From: Actinobacteria bacterium IMCC26077
Lineage (GTDB): Bacteria; Actinomycetota; Actinomycetes; Nanopelagicales; Nanopelagicaceae
Reading direction: 5' to 3'
DNA length: 64,000 bases
Assembly: GCA_002284915.1 (NCBI GenBank)
Contig: CP015606.1
Span: 992,001 to 1,056,000 of the forward strand
A model generated the notes under the pieces. The model worked only from the letters and a program-made list of their open reading frames with translations. It was not told the origin of the DNA and did not search any database. This document shows, in pieces, positions 54,512 through 63,193 of this stretch (positions are counted from its first letter, which is position 1; every line of letters starts with the position of its first letter). The position numbers and the translations under genes are program-made.

Positions 54512-57500
54512 ATGAAAAGCCTCCGAGATACCTTGAAAGATCGGGTAGTCATCGTCGACGGCGCAATGGGGACGATGCTGCAGGCCCAGAACCCCACCCT
54601 TGAGGATTTCCAGGGGCACGAGGGATGTAATGAGATTCTTAATGTCAGCGCACCAGAGATGGTCAAATCAGTTCATCGGGCCTACCTCGAGGTGGGAGTA
54701 GATGGGATCGAGACCAACACCTTTGGCGCAAATTTCGGGAATCTTGCTGAATATGGCATCGAAGATCGCATCTACGAACTCGCCTACGCCGGCGCAAAGC
54801 TCGCGCGAGAAGTTGCCGACGAATTTTCGGTAACCAGCCCTAAATGGGTATTCGGTTCAATCGGACCAGGAACTAAGTTGCCAACTCTTGGCCACGCACC
54901 CTACGCGAAGCTTCGTGACGCCTATCACGAATGCGCTCGCGGATTAATTGATGGTGGTGCTGATGCACTTCTGGTCGAAACCTCTCAGGATCTACTGCAA
55001 ACAAAGGCAGCCATCAATGGTTGTCGAGACGCAATCACAGAATCAACCCGCGATTTACTACTCATCGCACAAGTGACCGTTGAAACTACCGGAACCATGC
55101 TCTTAGGTAGTGAGATTGGCGCAGCGCTCACCGCTCTCGAACCTTTAGGCATCGATGTCATCGGTTTGAATTGTGCAACTGGCCCTGCAGAGATGAGCGA
55201 ACACCTTCGACAATTATCGAAGTCTTCGCAAGTTTTGCTCTCATGTATGCCAAATGCTGGACTGCCAATTTTAGAGAGCGGTGGCGCACGATACCCACTC
55301 TCCCCAGAAGAACTGGCAACGAGCCTCGAAGGTTTCGTCACCGATTACGGCTTGAACATCGTCGGAGGCTGCTGCGGAACAACACCTACTCATCTTGCTG
55401 AGGTTGTAAAGAGATTCGCGAGCGGGAAATCGAAACCGTCGCCAAGAACTGTTACTCATGATTCTGGGGCTGCCTCGCTTTATCAACACGCTTCATTTAG
55501 GCAGCAGAACACATACATGGCAATTGGGGAGCGAACGAATGCCAATGGCTCGAAAGCTTTTCGGGAGGCGTTGCTCGCTGAGAATTGGCAGGAGTGCCTT
55601 GAAATCGCGAAAGATCAAATCCGCGAGGGGGCGCACATGCTTGACTTGTGCGTCGATTATGTCGGGCGCAACGGGGTAACCGATATGAGCAGGCTCGCCG
55701 AACTCTTTGCCACCAGTTCTACCTTGCCGATAGTTCTCGACTCAACCGAACCCGCAGTACTAAAAGCTGGTTTAGAACGGATAGGTGGTCGTGCCGTAAT
55801 TAATTCCGTCAATTATGAAGATGGAGATGGCGCTCATTCCAGATTCGCCAAGATCATGCCATTAGTGCGAGAACATGGCGCTGCTGTTGTCGCTTTAACG
55901 ATCGACGAAGAAGGGCAGGCGAGAACGGCTGATTGGAAAGTAAAGATTGCGCGACGTTTGATCAAAGACCTGACCGAGAACTGGGGAATGAAGACATCGG
56001 ATATCTTGATTGACGCGCTGACCTTTCCGATTGCGACTGGACAAGAGGAGACTCGACGCGATGGCATCGAAACCCTTGAGGCAATCAGATTAATTCGAGA
56101 CGAATTTCCTGACGTGCAAACCGTGCTGGGTGTCAGCAATATCTCCTTCGGCTTGAATCCTGCCGCACGAATTGTCCTTAATTCCGTTTTCCTGCATGAG
56201 GCTGTCAATGTTGGGCTTACTTCCGCTATCATCCATCCATCCAAAATCACGCCGATGGCTCGAATAGACGAGCGATCGCGAGAGCTTGCTCTTGATTTGA
56301 TCTACGACCGAAGAAAATTTGATAGTGGCACTGGGAATGTCTCATACGATCCGCTCTCTGAATTCCTTTCACATTTCGAAGGGGCAGAAGTGTCAGCCTC
56401 CAGAAATTCGCGGGCTGAAGCTTTAGCAGCTCTGCCGCTTGGGGAGCGGCTCAAGCAAAGAATCATCGACGGGGAACGGAATGGTCTTGAAGCGGATTTA
56501 GAGCAGGCAATCAGTGAAGGCATCACGCCGTTGAATATCATCAATGATCTGCTCTTAGATGGCATGAAGACTGTTGGCGAGCTCTTCGGCAAAGGTGAAA
56601 TGCAGTTGCCATTCGTTTTACAGAGCGCCGAAGTGATGAAGAAAGCTGTTTCACACCTGGAGCCGAAGATGGAGAAGAGCGATTCCTCAGGACGGGGCAA
56701 GATATTGCTGGCGACCGTCAAAGGCGACGTCCATGACATCGGCAAGAACCTCGTCGACATCATCTTGTCTAACAATGGATATAGCGTTCATAACATTGGT
56801 ATTAAACAAACAATCACAACCATCATTGAAGAAGCCGACAAAGAAAATGTCGATGTGATTGGCATGAGCGGCTTGCTTGTGAAGTCGACGGTCATCATGA
56901 GAGAGAATCTTGAAGAGGTAACTTCTCGCGGTCTAGCTTCGAAATGGCCAATCATCCTCGGAGGAGCAGCCCTGACCCGAGCGTTCGTTGAGCAAGATCT
57001 CGCCGAGGAGTTCCCCGGCACGGTTCGCTACGCGAAGGATGCCTTCGAAGGCTTGGAATTGATGGATCGACTGATGGCGATCAAAAAAGGTGAGCCAGGG
57101 GCCGCCCTTCCCGAGCTGAGAAAACGACGGACTCGAGTTACGGCTAACCCGGAAGCTCTCGAAGTAGACACCCGTAGAAGTGAGATTTCCGCTGATAACA
57201 CCATTCCGGATCCGCCCTTCTGGGGCTCCCGAGTGGTCAAAGGAGTACCACTTGCCGATTACGTCAGCATGCTTGATGAACGCGCGCTCTTTGTCGGTCA
57301 ATGGGGCTTGAAAGGTGGAAAGAGTTTCACCGAAATGGCCGCAAACGAAGGTCGCCCTCGCCTCCGAGAGTTACTCAATGACATCCAAGTAAATAGTTGG
57401 ATCGAAGCAGCCGTTGTTTATGGATATTTTCCCTGCTACAGCGAGGGTAATGACTTAGTCATCCTTGACCCCAAGGCTCCCGAATCGCGAGTGGAAATAA

Positions 57501-57994
57501 CTAGATTTACCTTTCCGCGACAGCGTAGAGATCGGAGACTTTGTTTAGCTGATTTTTACGCCAGCAAAGAGAGCGGCAAGATCGACGTCGTTGCTTTCCA
57601 CGTCGTAACGATGGGGGAGGCGGTAAGTCGAGCTACTGCGAAGCTGTTCGCGGCTAATAATTTCCGAGAGTATTTAGAGCTACACGGCCTATCAGTCCAA
57701 CTCACCGAAGCTCTAGCCGAGTATTGGCATGCACGAGTTCGCCAAGAGCTGGGATTTGAAAAAGAGGATGGCAACGAAATTGATGAAATTCTCGACCAGG
57801 GCTATCGAGGTTCTCGTTACTCCTTTGGATATCCAGCGTGCCCAGATCTAGCGCAACAAGTTCAACTCTGTGAATTGCTGCAACCGGAACGAATTGGCGT
57901 CCAACTCTCAGAAGAGCATCAACTTCATCCAGAGCAATCCACTTCTGCAATCATTGCGCATCATCCTGAAGCAAAATATTTCAACGCAACATGA
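54512..57994 (+). CDS. metH: Cobalamin-dependent methionine synthase
   Basis: Transfers methyl from methyl-THF to homocysteine via cobalamin. The 1160-aa protein has all four modules: homocysteine-binding (zinc cysteines in LNCATGP and C287-C288 of GGCCGTTP), pterin-binding (about 340-600, AIGERTNANGSKAFREALL), B12-binding (D739-V-H741-D-I-G with H741 as cobalt ligand) and the C-terminal activation domain (about 900-1160, WGLKGGKSF, YRGSRYSFGYPACPDL). ATG 54512 is the natural start; the longer open frame upstream is antisense to PAC2. The cell therefore needs B12, made or imported. Confidence 0.97.
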   Translation: MKSLRDTLKDRVVIVDGAMGTMLQAQNPTLEDFQGHEGCNEILNVSAPEMVKSVHRAYLEVGVDGIETNTFGANFGNLAEYGIEDRIYELAYAGAKLAREVADEFSVTSPKWVFGSIGPGTKLPTLGHAPYAKLRDAYHECARGLIDGGADALLVETSQDLLQTKAAINGCRDAITESTRDLLLIAQVTVETTGTMLLGSEIGAALTALEPLGIDVIGLNCATGPAEMSEHLRQLSKSSQVLLSCMPNAGLPILESGGARYPLSPEELATSLEGFVTDYGLNIVGGCCGTTPTHLAEVVKRFASGKSKPSPRTVTHDSGAASLYQHASFRQQNTYMAIGERTNANGSKAFREALLAENWQECLEIAKDQIREGAHMLDLCVDYVGRNGVTDMSRLAELFATSSTLPIVLDSTEPAVLKAGLERIGGRAVINSVNYEDGDGAHSRFAKIMPLVREHGAAVVALTIDEEGQARTADWKVKIARRLIKDLTENWGMKTSDILIDALTFPIATGQEETRRDGIETLEAIRLIRDEFPDVQTVLGVSNISFGLNPAARIVLNSVFLHEAVNVGLTSAIIHPSKITPMARIDERSRELALDLIYDRRKFDSGTGNVSYDPLSEFLSHFEGAEVSASRNSRAEALAALPLGERLKQRIIDGERNGLEADLEQAISEGITPLNIINDLLLDGMKTVGELFGKGEMQLPFVLQSAEVMKKAVSHLEPKMEKSDSSGRGKILLATVKGDVHDIGKNLVDIILSNNGYSVHNIGIKQTITTIIEEADKENVDVIGMSGLLVKSTVIMRENLEEVTSRGLASKWPIILGGAALTRAFVEQDLAEEFPGTVRYAKDAFEGLELMDRLMAIKKGEPGAALPELRKRRTRVTANPEALEVDTRRSEISADNTIPDPPFWGSRVVKGVPLADYVSMLDERALFVGQWGLKGGKSFTEMAANEGRPRLRELLNDIQVNSWIEAAVVYGYFPCYSEGNDLVILDPKAPESRVEITRFTFPRQRRDRRLCLADFYASKESGKIDVVAFHVVTMGEAVSRATAKLFAANNFREYLELHGLSVQLTEALAEYWHARVRQELGFEKEDGNEIDEILDQGYRGSRYSFGYPACPDLAQQVQLCELLQPERIGVQLSEEHQLHPEQSTSAIIAHHPEAKYFNAT

Positions 57995-58662
57995 TTAACG
58001 ACAAATATGAGGGCTTATTGCCGCAAGGAATCTTCTTCGATATGGATGGTCTCTTGGTTGATACCGAACCATATTGGCTGCAAACCGAACGTGAACTTAT
58101 GGCGGAATTTGGGGTGGACTGGCAGAGCGAAGATCAGCTGTTCTGCCTTGGTGGTCCAATGGAGAAGGTTGGGCGTTACATGTCCGATCTTGCCGAGAGT
58201 AAACAATCGCCTGAGTGGTTTGCTTCAGAGTTGATTGATCGGATGGCAGAAAAGTTCACTTTGATCTCACCCATGCCGGGGATTTCCCAATTATTAAGCG
58301 AGATTTCAAAGAATCACATTCCTGCAGCTCTGGTATCCGCAAGCCCTAGGCGGTTGGTCGATGCAGTTTTGGCATCAATCCCCAATCATCCTTTTTCACT
58401 TTCGATATCTGCTGATGATGTCGTGCGAGGTAAGCCGCACCCTGATCCCTATCTCAAAGCAGCCACACTCCTTCGGGTGGCAATTGAAAATTCACTCATC
58501 CTTGAAGATTCCCCAACTGGCGTCACAGCAGCACGTGCGAGCGGGGCATGGGTAGTAGCCGTGCCCCATATTGCTCCCATCGCCCCTGCCCAGCGAAGTG
58601 TTGTTATCGAAACTTTGGCTGGAGCGAGCGTCACATCGCTCTGGAATTTGGTAAGAGGATAA
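57991..58662 (+). CDS. HAD family phosphatase
   Basis: A 223-aa haloacid dehalogenase-like hydrolase of the beta-phosphoglucomutase/YcjU type. Motif I is FFDMDGLLVDTEPYW, motif II is ALVSASPRR, motif III has RGKPHPDPYLKAA, and motif IV is LILEDSPTGVTAARASGAWVVAV. The substrate is not predictable. The start overlaps metH by ATGA, and the gene ends 10 bp from the convergent RecB-like gene. This placement next to metH is common in actinobacteria. Confidence 0.9.
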   Translation: MINDKYEGLLPQGIFFDMDGLLVDTEPYWLQTERELMAEFGVDWQSEDQLFCLGGPMEKVGRYMSDLAESKQSPEWFASELIDRMAEKFTLISPMPGISQLLSEISKNHIPAALVSASPRRLVDAVLASIPNHPFSLSISADDVVRGKPHPDPYLKAATLLRVAIENSLILEDSPTGVTAARASGAWVVAVPHIAPIAPAQRSVVIETLAGASVTSLWNLVRG

Positions 58663-58672
58663 GTAACAGAGC

Positions 58673-59494
58673 CTACTGTGGCAGCGCTGGCGGAGTACCC
58701 CCGAACTCCGGACAGATTTTTTGGTGGGCGCACCAATCGCAGAGTCGAGATTTTCGCGTTGGCCAGTGGCTAGTAGCTTTTGAATCTTCGATGTCAGCAG
58801 CGATCTTCTCGATTTTCATCTGGGTTTTTTCCAGATCTTCGGGAGTGGGATCTTGGGTGAGAATTTTTCCATCACCAAGAAAAATCATTTGTAGTCTTTT
58901 TGGCACTTTTCCTAAAGTTTTCCAAAGAATCAATGCGTAAAACTTCATTTGAAAAAATGACTTCTCTTCGAACCCGATTCCGGGGGCCTTGCCCGTTTTG
59001 TAATCAACAATTCGAATCTCGCCTGTAGGAGCGATATCAAGCCGGTCAATATAGCCATGTATAAGCAGCTCTTCACTAAGTGCTACTTCAACATGAGTCT
59101 CCAACTCGGTTGGTTCGAACTTCTGCGGATCTTCAAGCTCGAAATATCTTCTCGTTAGTTTCTCTGCGGAGAGAATGAATTCGTCTTCATTTAAAGTTGG
59201 CATAAGTTCTTTCACGTCATCGCGGGAATTTTTCATCTCGTTCCAAAGTGGAATCAGCTGACTTTCAGCGGTGGCAATTACTCGTTCACTACGCGGGAAT
59301 GTGAATAACTTCTCAAGTACTGCATGGACCAAAGTCCCTCGGATGGCGTCAATACTTGGTGGCTCCGGAAGTTTATCGATTGAACGAAATCGGTAGAGCA
59401 ACGGACAATTGAGGTAGTCGTTGGCTCTGCTCGGTGAGAGCGTTACTACAGGAGCTGGCGAATTAGCCTTCGCAGCCTCTTTGTCTTCGCTCAT
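58673..59494 (-). CDS. RecB-like PD-(D/E)XK nuclease with iron-sulfur cysteines
   Basis: A 273-aa stand-alone nuclease domain. The catalytic core is IHGYIDRLDIAPTGEIRIVDYKTGK (Asp, then D-x-K). Cysteines in YLNCPLLYRF near the N-terminus and C-DW-C-AHQKI-C near the C-terminus form the four-cysteine iron-sulfur pattern of the RecB/AddB/Cas4 group. No helicase domain is fused. A single-domain RecB-family protein beside trmI is also found in mycobacteria. DNA repair is the likely role, but its partner is unknown. Its start codon is 23 bp from the trmI start. Confidence 0.88.
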   Translation of the reverse strand: MSEDKEAAKANSPAPVVTLSPSRANDYLNCPLLYRFRSIDKLPEPPSIDAIRGTLVHAVLEKLFTFPRSERVIATAESQLIPLWNEMKNSRDDVKELMPTLNEDEFILSAEKLTRRYFELEDPQKFEPTELETHVEVALSEELLIHGYIDRLDIAPTGEIRIVDYKTGKAPGIGFEEKSFFQMKFYALILWKTLGKVPKRLQMIFLGDGKILTQDPTPEDLEKTQMKIEKIAADIEDSKATSHWPTRKSRLCDWCAHQKICPEFGGTPPALPQ

Positions 59495-59500
59495 GGGAAC

Positions 59501-59506
59501 ACCTTA
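59501..59506 (-). promoter_or_regulatory. -10 box, leaderless promoter of the RecB-like gene
   Basis: Minus-strand TAAGGT, exactly 6 nt, then ATG 59494. It shares the TA at 59505-59506 with the trmI -10 box on the other strand. Confidence 0.5.
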
Positions 59507-59510
59507 GACT
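59505..59510 (+). promoter_or_regulatory. -10 box, leaderless promoter of trmI
   Basis: TAGACT, 7 nt, then ATG 59518. Only 23 bp separate this ATG from the divergent start codon. Confidence 0.5.
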
Positions 59511-59517
59511 GACAGAC

Positions 59518-60420
59518 ATGGGTTCTGATGTAGAACGGCGATTCCGAAAAGGACTTTTTGCCTATGGTGATCGAGTACAGCTTTCAGATAGCAAGGGGAA
59601 GTTATACAGCTTCACATTAGCCGAGGGAAACTCATGGCATAGCCATAAAGGAATCATCGAGCACTCTCAAATTGTTGGGCTACCAGAGGGCTCTTACGTC
59701 AACTCCACCTCCGGAACTTCATATTTCGCCCTTCGTCCTCTTTATGAAGATTTCATATTGGCGATGCCTAGGGGTGCCACGATTGTTTATCCCAAGGATG
59801 CGGCAGACATTATTGGTTACGGCGATATTGGTCCTGGCGATATCGTGCTTGAGGCTGGTGTTGGTTCGGGCGCACTGACCATTGCGCTACTGCGCGCTGT
59901 TGGCCCCAGTGGTCAAGTTATCAGCACCGAACGTCGAGAAGACTTCGCCGCCATCGCGACGAAGAACCTCACACTTTTCTTTGGGGCTCAACCAAATAAC
60001 TGGAAGGTAAGAATCGGATCATTTGAAGAGCAAGATTTCGGCAATGAAGAGTTCCCTGAGGGGAAAGTCGACCGAATCATCCTCGACATGTTGGCTCCAT
60101 GGGAATGCGTGGACAGAAGCGGAGAACTCCTCCGCCCAGGCGGCGTCTTCATCGCGTATGTGACCACAACAACGCAACTATCTAAAGTCGTGGCCGCGCT
60201 CCGTGCTGATCAACGATTTACTGAACCCTATTCATGGGAGAGCATGCACCGAGGTTGGCATGTCGATGCATTAGCCGTGCGTCCGGAGAACCGCATGATT
60301 GGACACACCGGGTTCCTCGTTCGTTCTCGTCGAGTGGCCGACGGGATTCAACCACCTCGAACTCGTCGCCGCGGTTCTAAGAATCCACTCGCCGATGAGC
60401 CGTCGGAACCTGTTAATTAA
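59518..60420 (+). CDS. trmI: tRNA (adenine-N1)-methyltransferase (m1A58)
   Basis: SAM-dependent methyltransferase for A58 in the T loop of tRNA. The N-terminal beta domain (GDRVQLSDSKGKLYSFTL) is followed by a Rossmann domain with VLEAGVGSGALTIALLRAVG, STERREDFAAIATKNL and DRIILDMLAPWE. The C-terminus is basic (RRRGSKNPL). Length is 300 aa. In proteasome-bearing actinobacteria this gene is followed by mpa-dop-pup-prcBA; here it is followed by a convergent cyclophilin gene 6 bp away. Confidence 0.94.
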   Translation: MGSDVERRFRKGLFAYGDRVQLSDSKGKLYSFTLAEGNSWHSHKGIIEHSQIVGLPEGSYVNSTSGTSYFALRPLYEDFILAMPRGATIVYPKDAADIIGYGDIGPGDIVLEAGVGSGALTIALLRAVGPSGQVISTERREDFAAIATKNLTLFFGAQPNNWKVRIGSFEEQDFGNEEFPEGKVDRIILDMLAPWECVDRSGELLRPGGVFIAYVTTTTQLSKVVAALRADQRFTEPYSWESMHRGWHVDALAVRPENRMIGHTGFLVRSRRVADGIQPPRTRRRGSKNPLADEPSEPVN

Positions 60421-60426
60421 TCTTTA

Positions 60427-61176
60427 TCAATTCAGTCGAGCCGTTCTAATTTCGAACGGAAATTTAGGTTTACCATCCGGGCCACCATCAGCAGTTCCTA
60501 GCGCGGCAATTGCCTCCACGATATCCATCCCCTTGGTGATCTCTCCCCAGATGGTGTAGTTCGGACCAAGTGTGGTGTCTTTGTACACAAGGAAGAATTG
60601 ACTTCCATTGGTGTTTGGTCCTGAATTGGCCATCGCCACCGCCCCTTTCGGGTAATTTCCTTCACCCGCTGTTGGGAGGTTCTCATCTTTAAAAGTAAAT
60701 CCAGGGCCACCTGCTCGGGTATCGGTGGGATCGCCACATTGGATGACGAAGATTCCAGTTGTCGTTACTCGCTGACAGAGCGATGCGTCGTAGAACTTTG
60801 CATTAGCGAGATACCCGATTGTCGTAACTGTTACCGGGGCTTTACCCGCATCTGCAGTGATTTCGATATCGCCACAATTGGTAGTAATGGTCAGGGTGTA
60901 TTTGCCCTTCGGGAGATATTCGGTTGGTCCACCAACTGAAGGAGCCTCGCGTCCGATAGCGGTAGCTGGCTCACAAAAATCTGGCTTCGAAACCGAGGAG
61001 CTAGCAGTTGCCGAAGGCGACGGTGCCGCGCTCGAACTCGCCAGATCATCGACCTCCGGCGCGCTGGAGCATCCAGCCAAGAGCGCTAGCACCAAGAGAA
61101 GAGATGTACTTTCTATGCGATGGATAGCGCGCGGAAGGGGGACGGTAAGGACATTTTGGTCTCTTGTTGAGCTCAT
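60427..61176 (-). CDS. Lipoprotein cyclophilin-type peptidyl-prolyl isomerase
   Basis: A 249-aa secreted PPIase. The signal ends in a lipobox L-L-A-G-C with Cys36 as lipidation site, followed by a Ser/Ala/Pro linker. The cyclophilin domain has YDASLCQRVTTTGIFVIQCGDPT, GAVAMANSGPNTNGSQFFLVY and TIWGEITKGMDIVEAI. It should catalyse proline isomerisation on the outer face of the membrane. It starts with a TAGAAT -10 box 6 nt before ATG 61176, divergent from pafB. Confidence 0.92.
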   Translation of the reverse strand: MSSTRDQNVLTVPLPRAIHRIESTSLLLVLALLAGCSSAPEVDDLASSSAAPSPSATASSSVSKPDFCEPATAIGREAPSVGGPTEYLPKGKYTLTITTNCGDIEITADAGKAPVTVTTIGYLANAKFYDASLCQRVTTTGIFVIQCGDPTDTRAGGPGFTFKDENLPTAGEGNYPKGAVAMANSGPNTNGSQFFLVYKDTTLGPNYTIWGEITKGMDIVEAIAALGTADGGPDGKPKFPFEIRTARLN

Positions 61177-61182
61177 GCCCAG

Positions 61183-61188
61183 ATTCTA
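61183..61188 (-). promoter_or_regulatory. -10 box, leaderless promoter of the cyclophilin gene
   Basis: Minus-strand TAGAAT, exactly 6 nt, then ATG 61176. Confidence 0.6.
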
Positions 61189-61199
61189 ACAACCATCGC

Positions 61200-61205
61200 T
61201 ACGAT
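61200..61205 (+). promoter_or_regulatory. -10 box, leaderless promoter of pafB
   Basis: TACGAT, 7 nt, then GTG 61213. If this start is used, ATG 61204 lies within the -10 box and is not translated. Confidence 0.45.
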
Positions 61206-61212
61206 GAACCGG

Positions 61213-62187
61213 GTGAGCGCGGAGCGAATCGATAAGACCGAACGCCTCCTTAATCTGACCTTAGCCCTGTTAGCAACAAAACGGCCTATGACTAAGGCTG
61301 AGATCTTCGAGCAGATACCTGGATATTCGGGTAGCCCTGAATCTATGGAACGGATGTTTGAGCGCGATAAAGATGAACTCCGTGATTTAGGAGTCACCGT
61401 GGAAGTGCTTCCAACAGATGCTTACTTCAACGACGAGCAGGGCTATCAAATCATTCCTCGAGATTTCTTCCTTGAAGACATCTCCTTTACCTACGAAGAA
61501 TCGCTCTGGCTCGCAATCGCCACCAATCTGCTTCATGAAGCTTCACCAAAAGCTGGGGCTAGACAGGGATTACAGAAGCTCATCACCGTAGGTCAGGTGG
61601 GGGGAGAAGAATTCTTCGATATGGGTGCTCACACAGAGCTCGCACTTTCGTTTAGTGAATCGCTTCAAGAAATTTGGCGGAGCATCAGAGAGCGACAGCT
61701 CCTTTCCTTCACCTATTCCACGTCGAATGGAACCAAGCGCCGTGAAGCAAGTCCGATCTTGCTCACCTCACGACTCGGTAACTGGTATCTAGTAGCAATC
61801 GATTCGGATGATAAACAGGTGAAGACCTTTCGAATCGATCGAATGTCTGACGTTTCCGTCGAATCCAGCACAACCTTCAACGACTTGAATCCCTCTTTCG
61901 ACCTAAGAGATTTTCTCGCTCACTTCAAAGGGGATCAATTTGGATTAGTCATTGTCAAACTACACAAAGAGCTTTCGTCTGAGCACCCGCTAATTGCCTA
62001 TTCGAGCACTCGGTTTTCTGGAAAGAGGTTGGGAATTGGCTCGATTGTTCGCCTTGAAAATCTCGATAGCGATCGAGCTCTCGAATTAATCCTTTGGGCC
62101 GGCGATGCGATTGAAGTTCTCGAACCGGTGGCACTTCGTAAGCAAATCATCGATATTCTCAAAGAGATTGTCGAGGTGCACTCATGA
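61213..62187 (+). CDS. pafB: WYL-domain transcriptional regulator PafB
   Basis: With PafC it activates the LexA-independent DNA-damage response of actinobacteria. The N-terminal winged helix (TERLLNLTLALLATKRPMTKAEIFEQIPGY) is followed by a WYL domain, visible in RQLLSFTYSTSNGTKRREASPILLTSRLGNWYLVAIDSDDKQVKTFRIDRM, then a C-terminal extension. GTG 61213 is favoured by the TACGAT box 7 nt upstream; ATG 61204 is the alternative. About 324 aa. It overlaps pafC by ATGA. Confidence 0.91.
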   Translation: MSAERIDKTERLLNLTLALLATKRPMTKAEIFEQIPGYSGSPESMERMFERDKDELRDLGVTVEVLPTDAYFNDEQGYQIIPRDFFLEDISFTYEESLWLAIATNLLHEASPKAGARQGLQKLITVGQVGGEEFFDMGAHTELALSFSESLQEIWRSIRERQLLSFTYSTSNGTKRREASPILLTSRLGNWYLVAIDSDDKQVKTFRIDRMSDVSVESSTTFNDLNPSFDLRDFLAHFKGDQFGLVIVKLHKELSSEHPLIAYSSTRFSGKRLGIGSIVRLENLDSDRALELILWAGDAIEVLEPVALRKQIIDILKEIVEVHS

Positions 62188-63125
62188 GCCTGAGTAAAGG
62201 GAGTAAGCGCCTAGCTCGCATCCTCAAGTTGATTCCATTCTTACAGCGCAATTCTGGGATAAATCTCGAAGATACTGCGAAGTTCTTTGAGATCAGTGCA
62301 GAGCAATTGATTGCCGATCTCAATCTCATCTGGATGTGTGGTCTTCCCGGGTATTCACATCTAGAACTCATGGACGTTTCTTATGATTCCGGTTTCATCA
62401 CAATTCAAAATGCCGAAACCTTGAATCGACCGATGCGGATGACTTTTGATGAGGGGGCTGCCCTCTTGCTCGCAATCGAGAACCTTGCTGCGATTGCACC
62501 AGCGGCGGATCTGCAAGTAATAGCCACGCTCCGGAAGAAAATCGCGCAGCTACTCTCAATTGAGATTGACCATCCGACGGTTCCGGTTATTGGCAATCCC
62601 GGAATCATGGTTGAACTCCTGCGTGCGCTTGAGCAGAAGGATGTAGCGCTTGAGATTGATTATTACTCGGCCACCTTCGATGAGACGATCCGAAGAACTA
62701 TTTCACCACAGGAAATTCTCACCATGAACGGTTTTGGATATCTCGCTGGTTATGTACACGAGGAGGGGCGCAAACTTTTCTGTCGACTGGATCGGATTCT
62801 CAGCGTTACCCGCCAGCCAAGTGCTAACGCGATCGTCCAAGTTAGTAGCCCACCAGCAGCTGAGAAACCAGCTAGCTTGGTTGATGTTCGCATTGCAGAG
62901 CGTGGATATTGGTTCATTCAAAAATGGCGTCTTCGAGGGCTCACTTATGACTCTCAGGCTGGTGAATTCTCCGGAGCTATCGAGGTCTTCAATCCCACCT
63001 GGTTAGTTCGCGCGGCCATGAGCGCCGGTGGGGCGCTGGAGGTTCTGGCCCCTCAAGATCTACGCCTCAAAGTTAGCCAGGGGGCGCAACGAACCCTCGA
63101 AAGATATGAAAACCGAGTAAAGTAG
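62184..63125 (+). CDS. pafC: WYL-domain transcriptional regulator PafC
   Basis: Partner of Paf[57 protein letters not shown] is the winged-helix domain with the typical 'GLPGY' turn, followed by a WYL domain ([49 protein letters not shown]). Length is 313 aa. ATG overlaps the pafB stop. It precedes tatA-tatC, the usual order, although the proteasome accessory gene pafA that normally lies upstream of pafB is missing. Confidence 0.92.
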   Translation: MSLSKGSKRLARILKLIPFLQRNSGINLEDTAKFFEISAEQLIADLNLIWMCGLPGYSHLELMDVSYDSGFITIQNAETLNRPMRMTFDEGAALLLAIENLAAIAPAADLQVIATLRKKIAQLLSIEIDHPTVPVIGNPGIMVELLRALEQKDVALEIDYYSATFDETIRRTISPQEILTMNGFGYLAGYVHEEGRKLFCRLDRILSVTRQPSANAIVQVSSPPAAEKPASLVDVRIAERGYWFIQKWRLRGLTYDSQAGEFSGAIEVFNPTWLVRAAMSAGGALEVLAPQDLRLKVSQGAQRTLERYENRVK

Positions 63126-63193
63126 GGGAGACGGAAGCTAGTAAGTTTCTAGTGACCTTGGCACCGTTGCCGGAGCACCCAGAGGGGGAGACC

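Noticed and set aside
58673-59494. Cas4 of a CRISPR system
   Set aside because: The iron-sulfur nuclease pattern is Cas4-like, but no repeats or other cas genes are present and the locus matches the conserved actinobacterial RecB-trmI pair.
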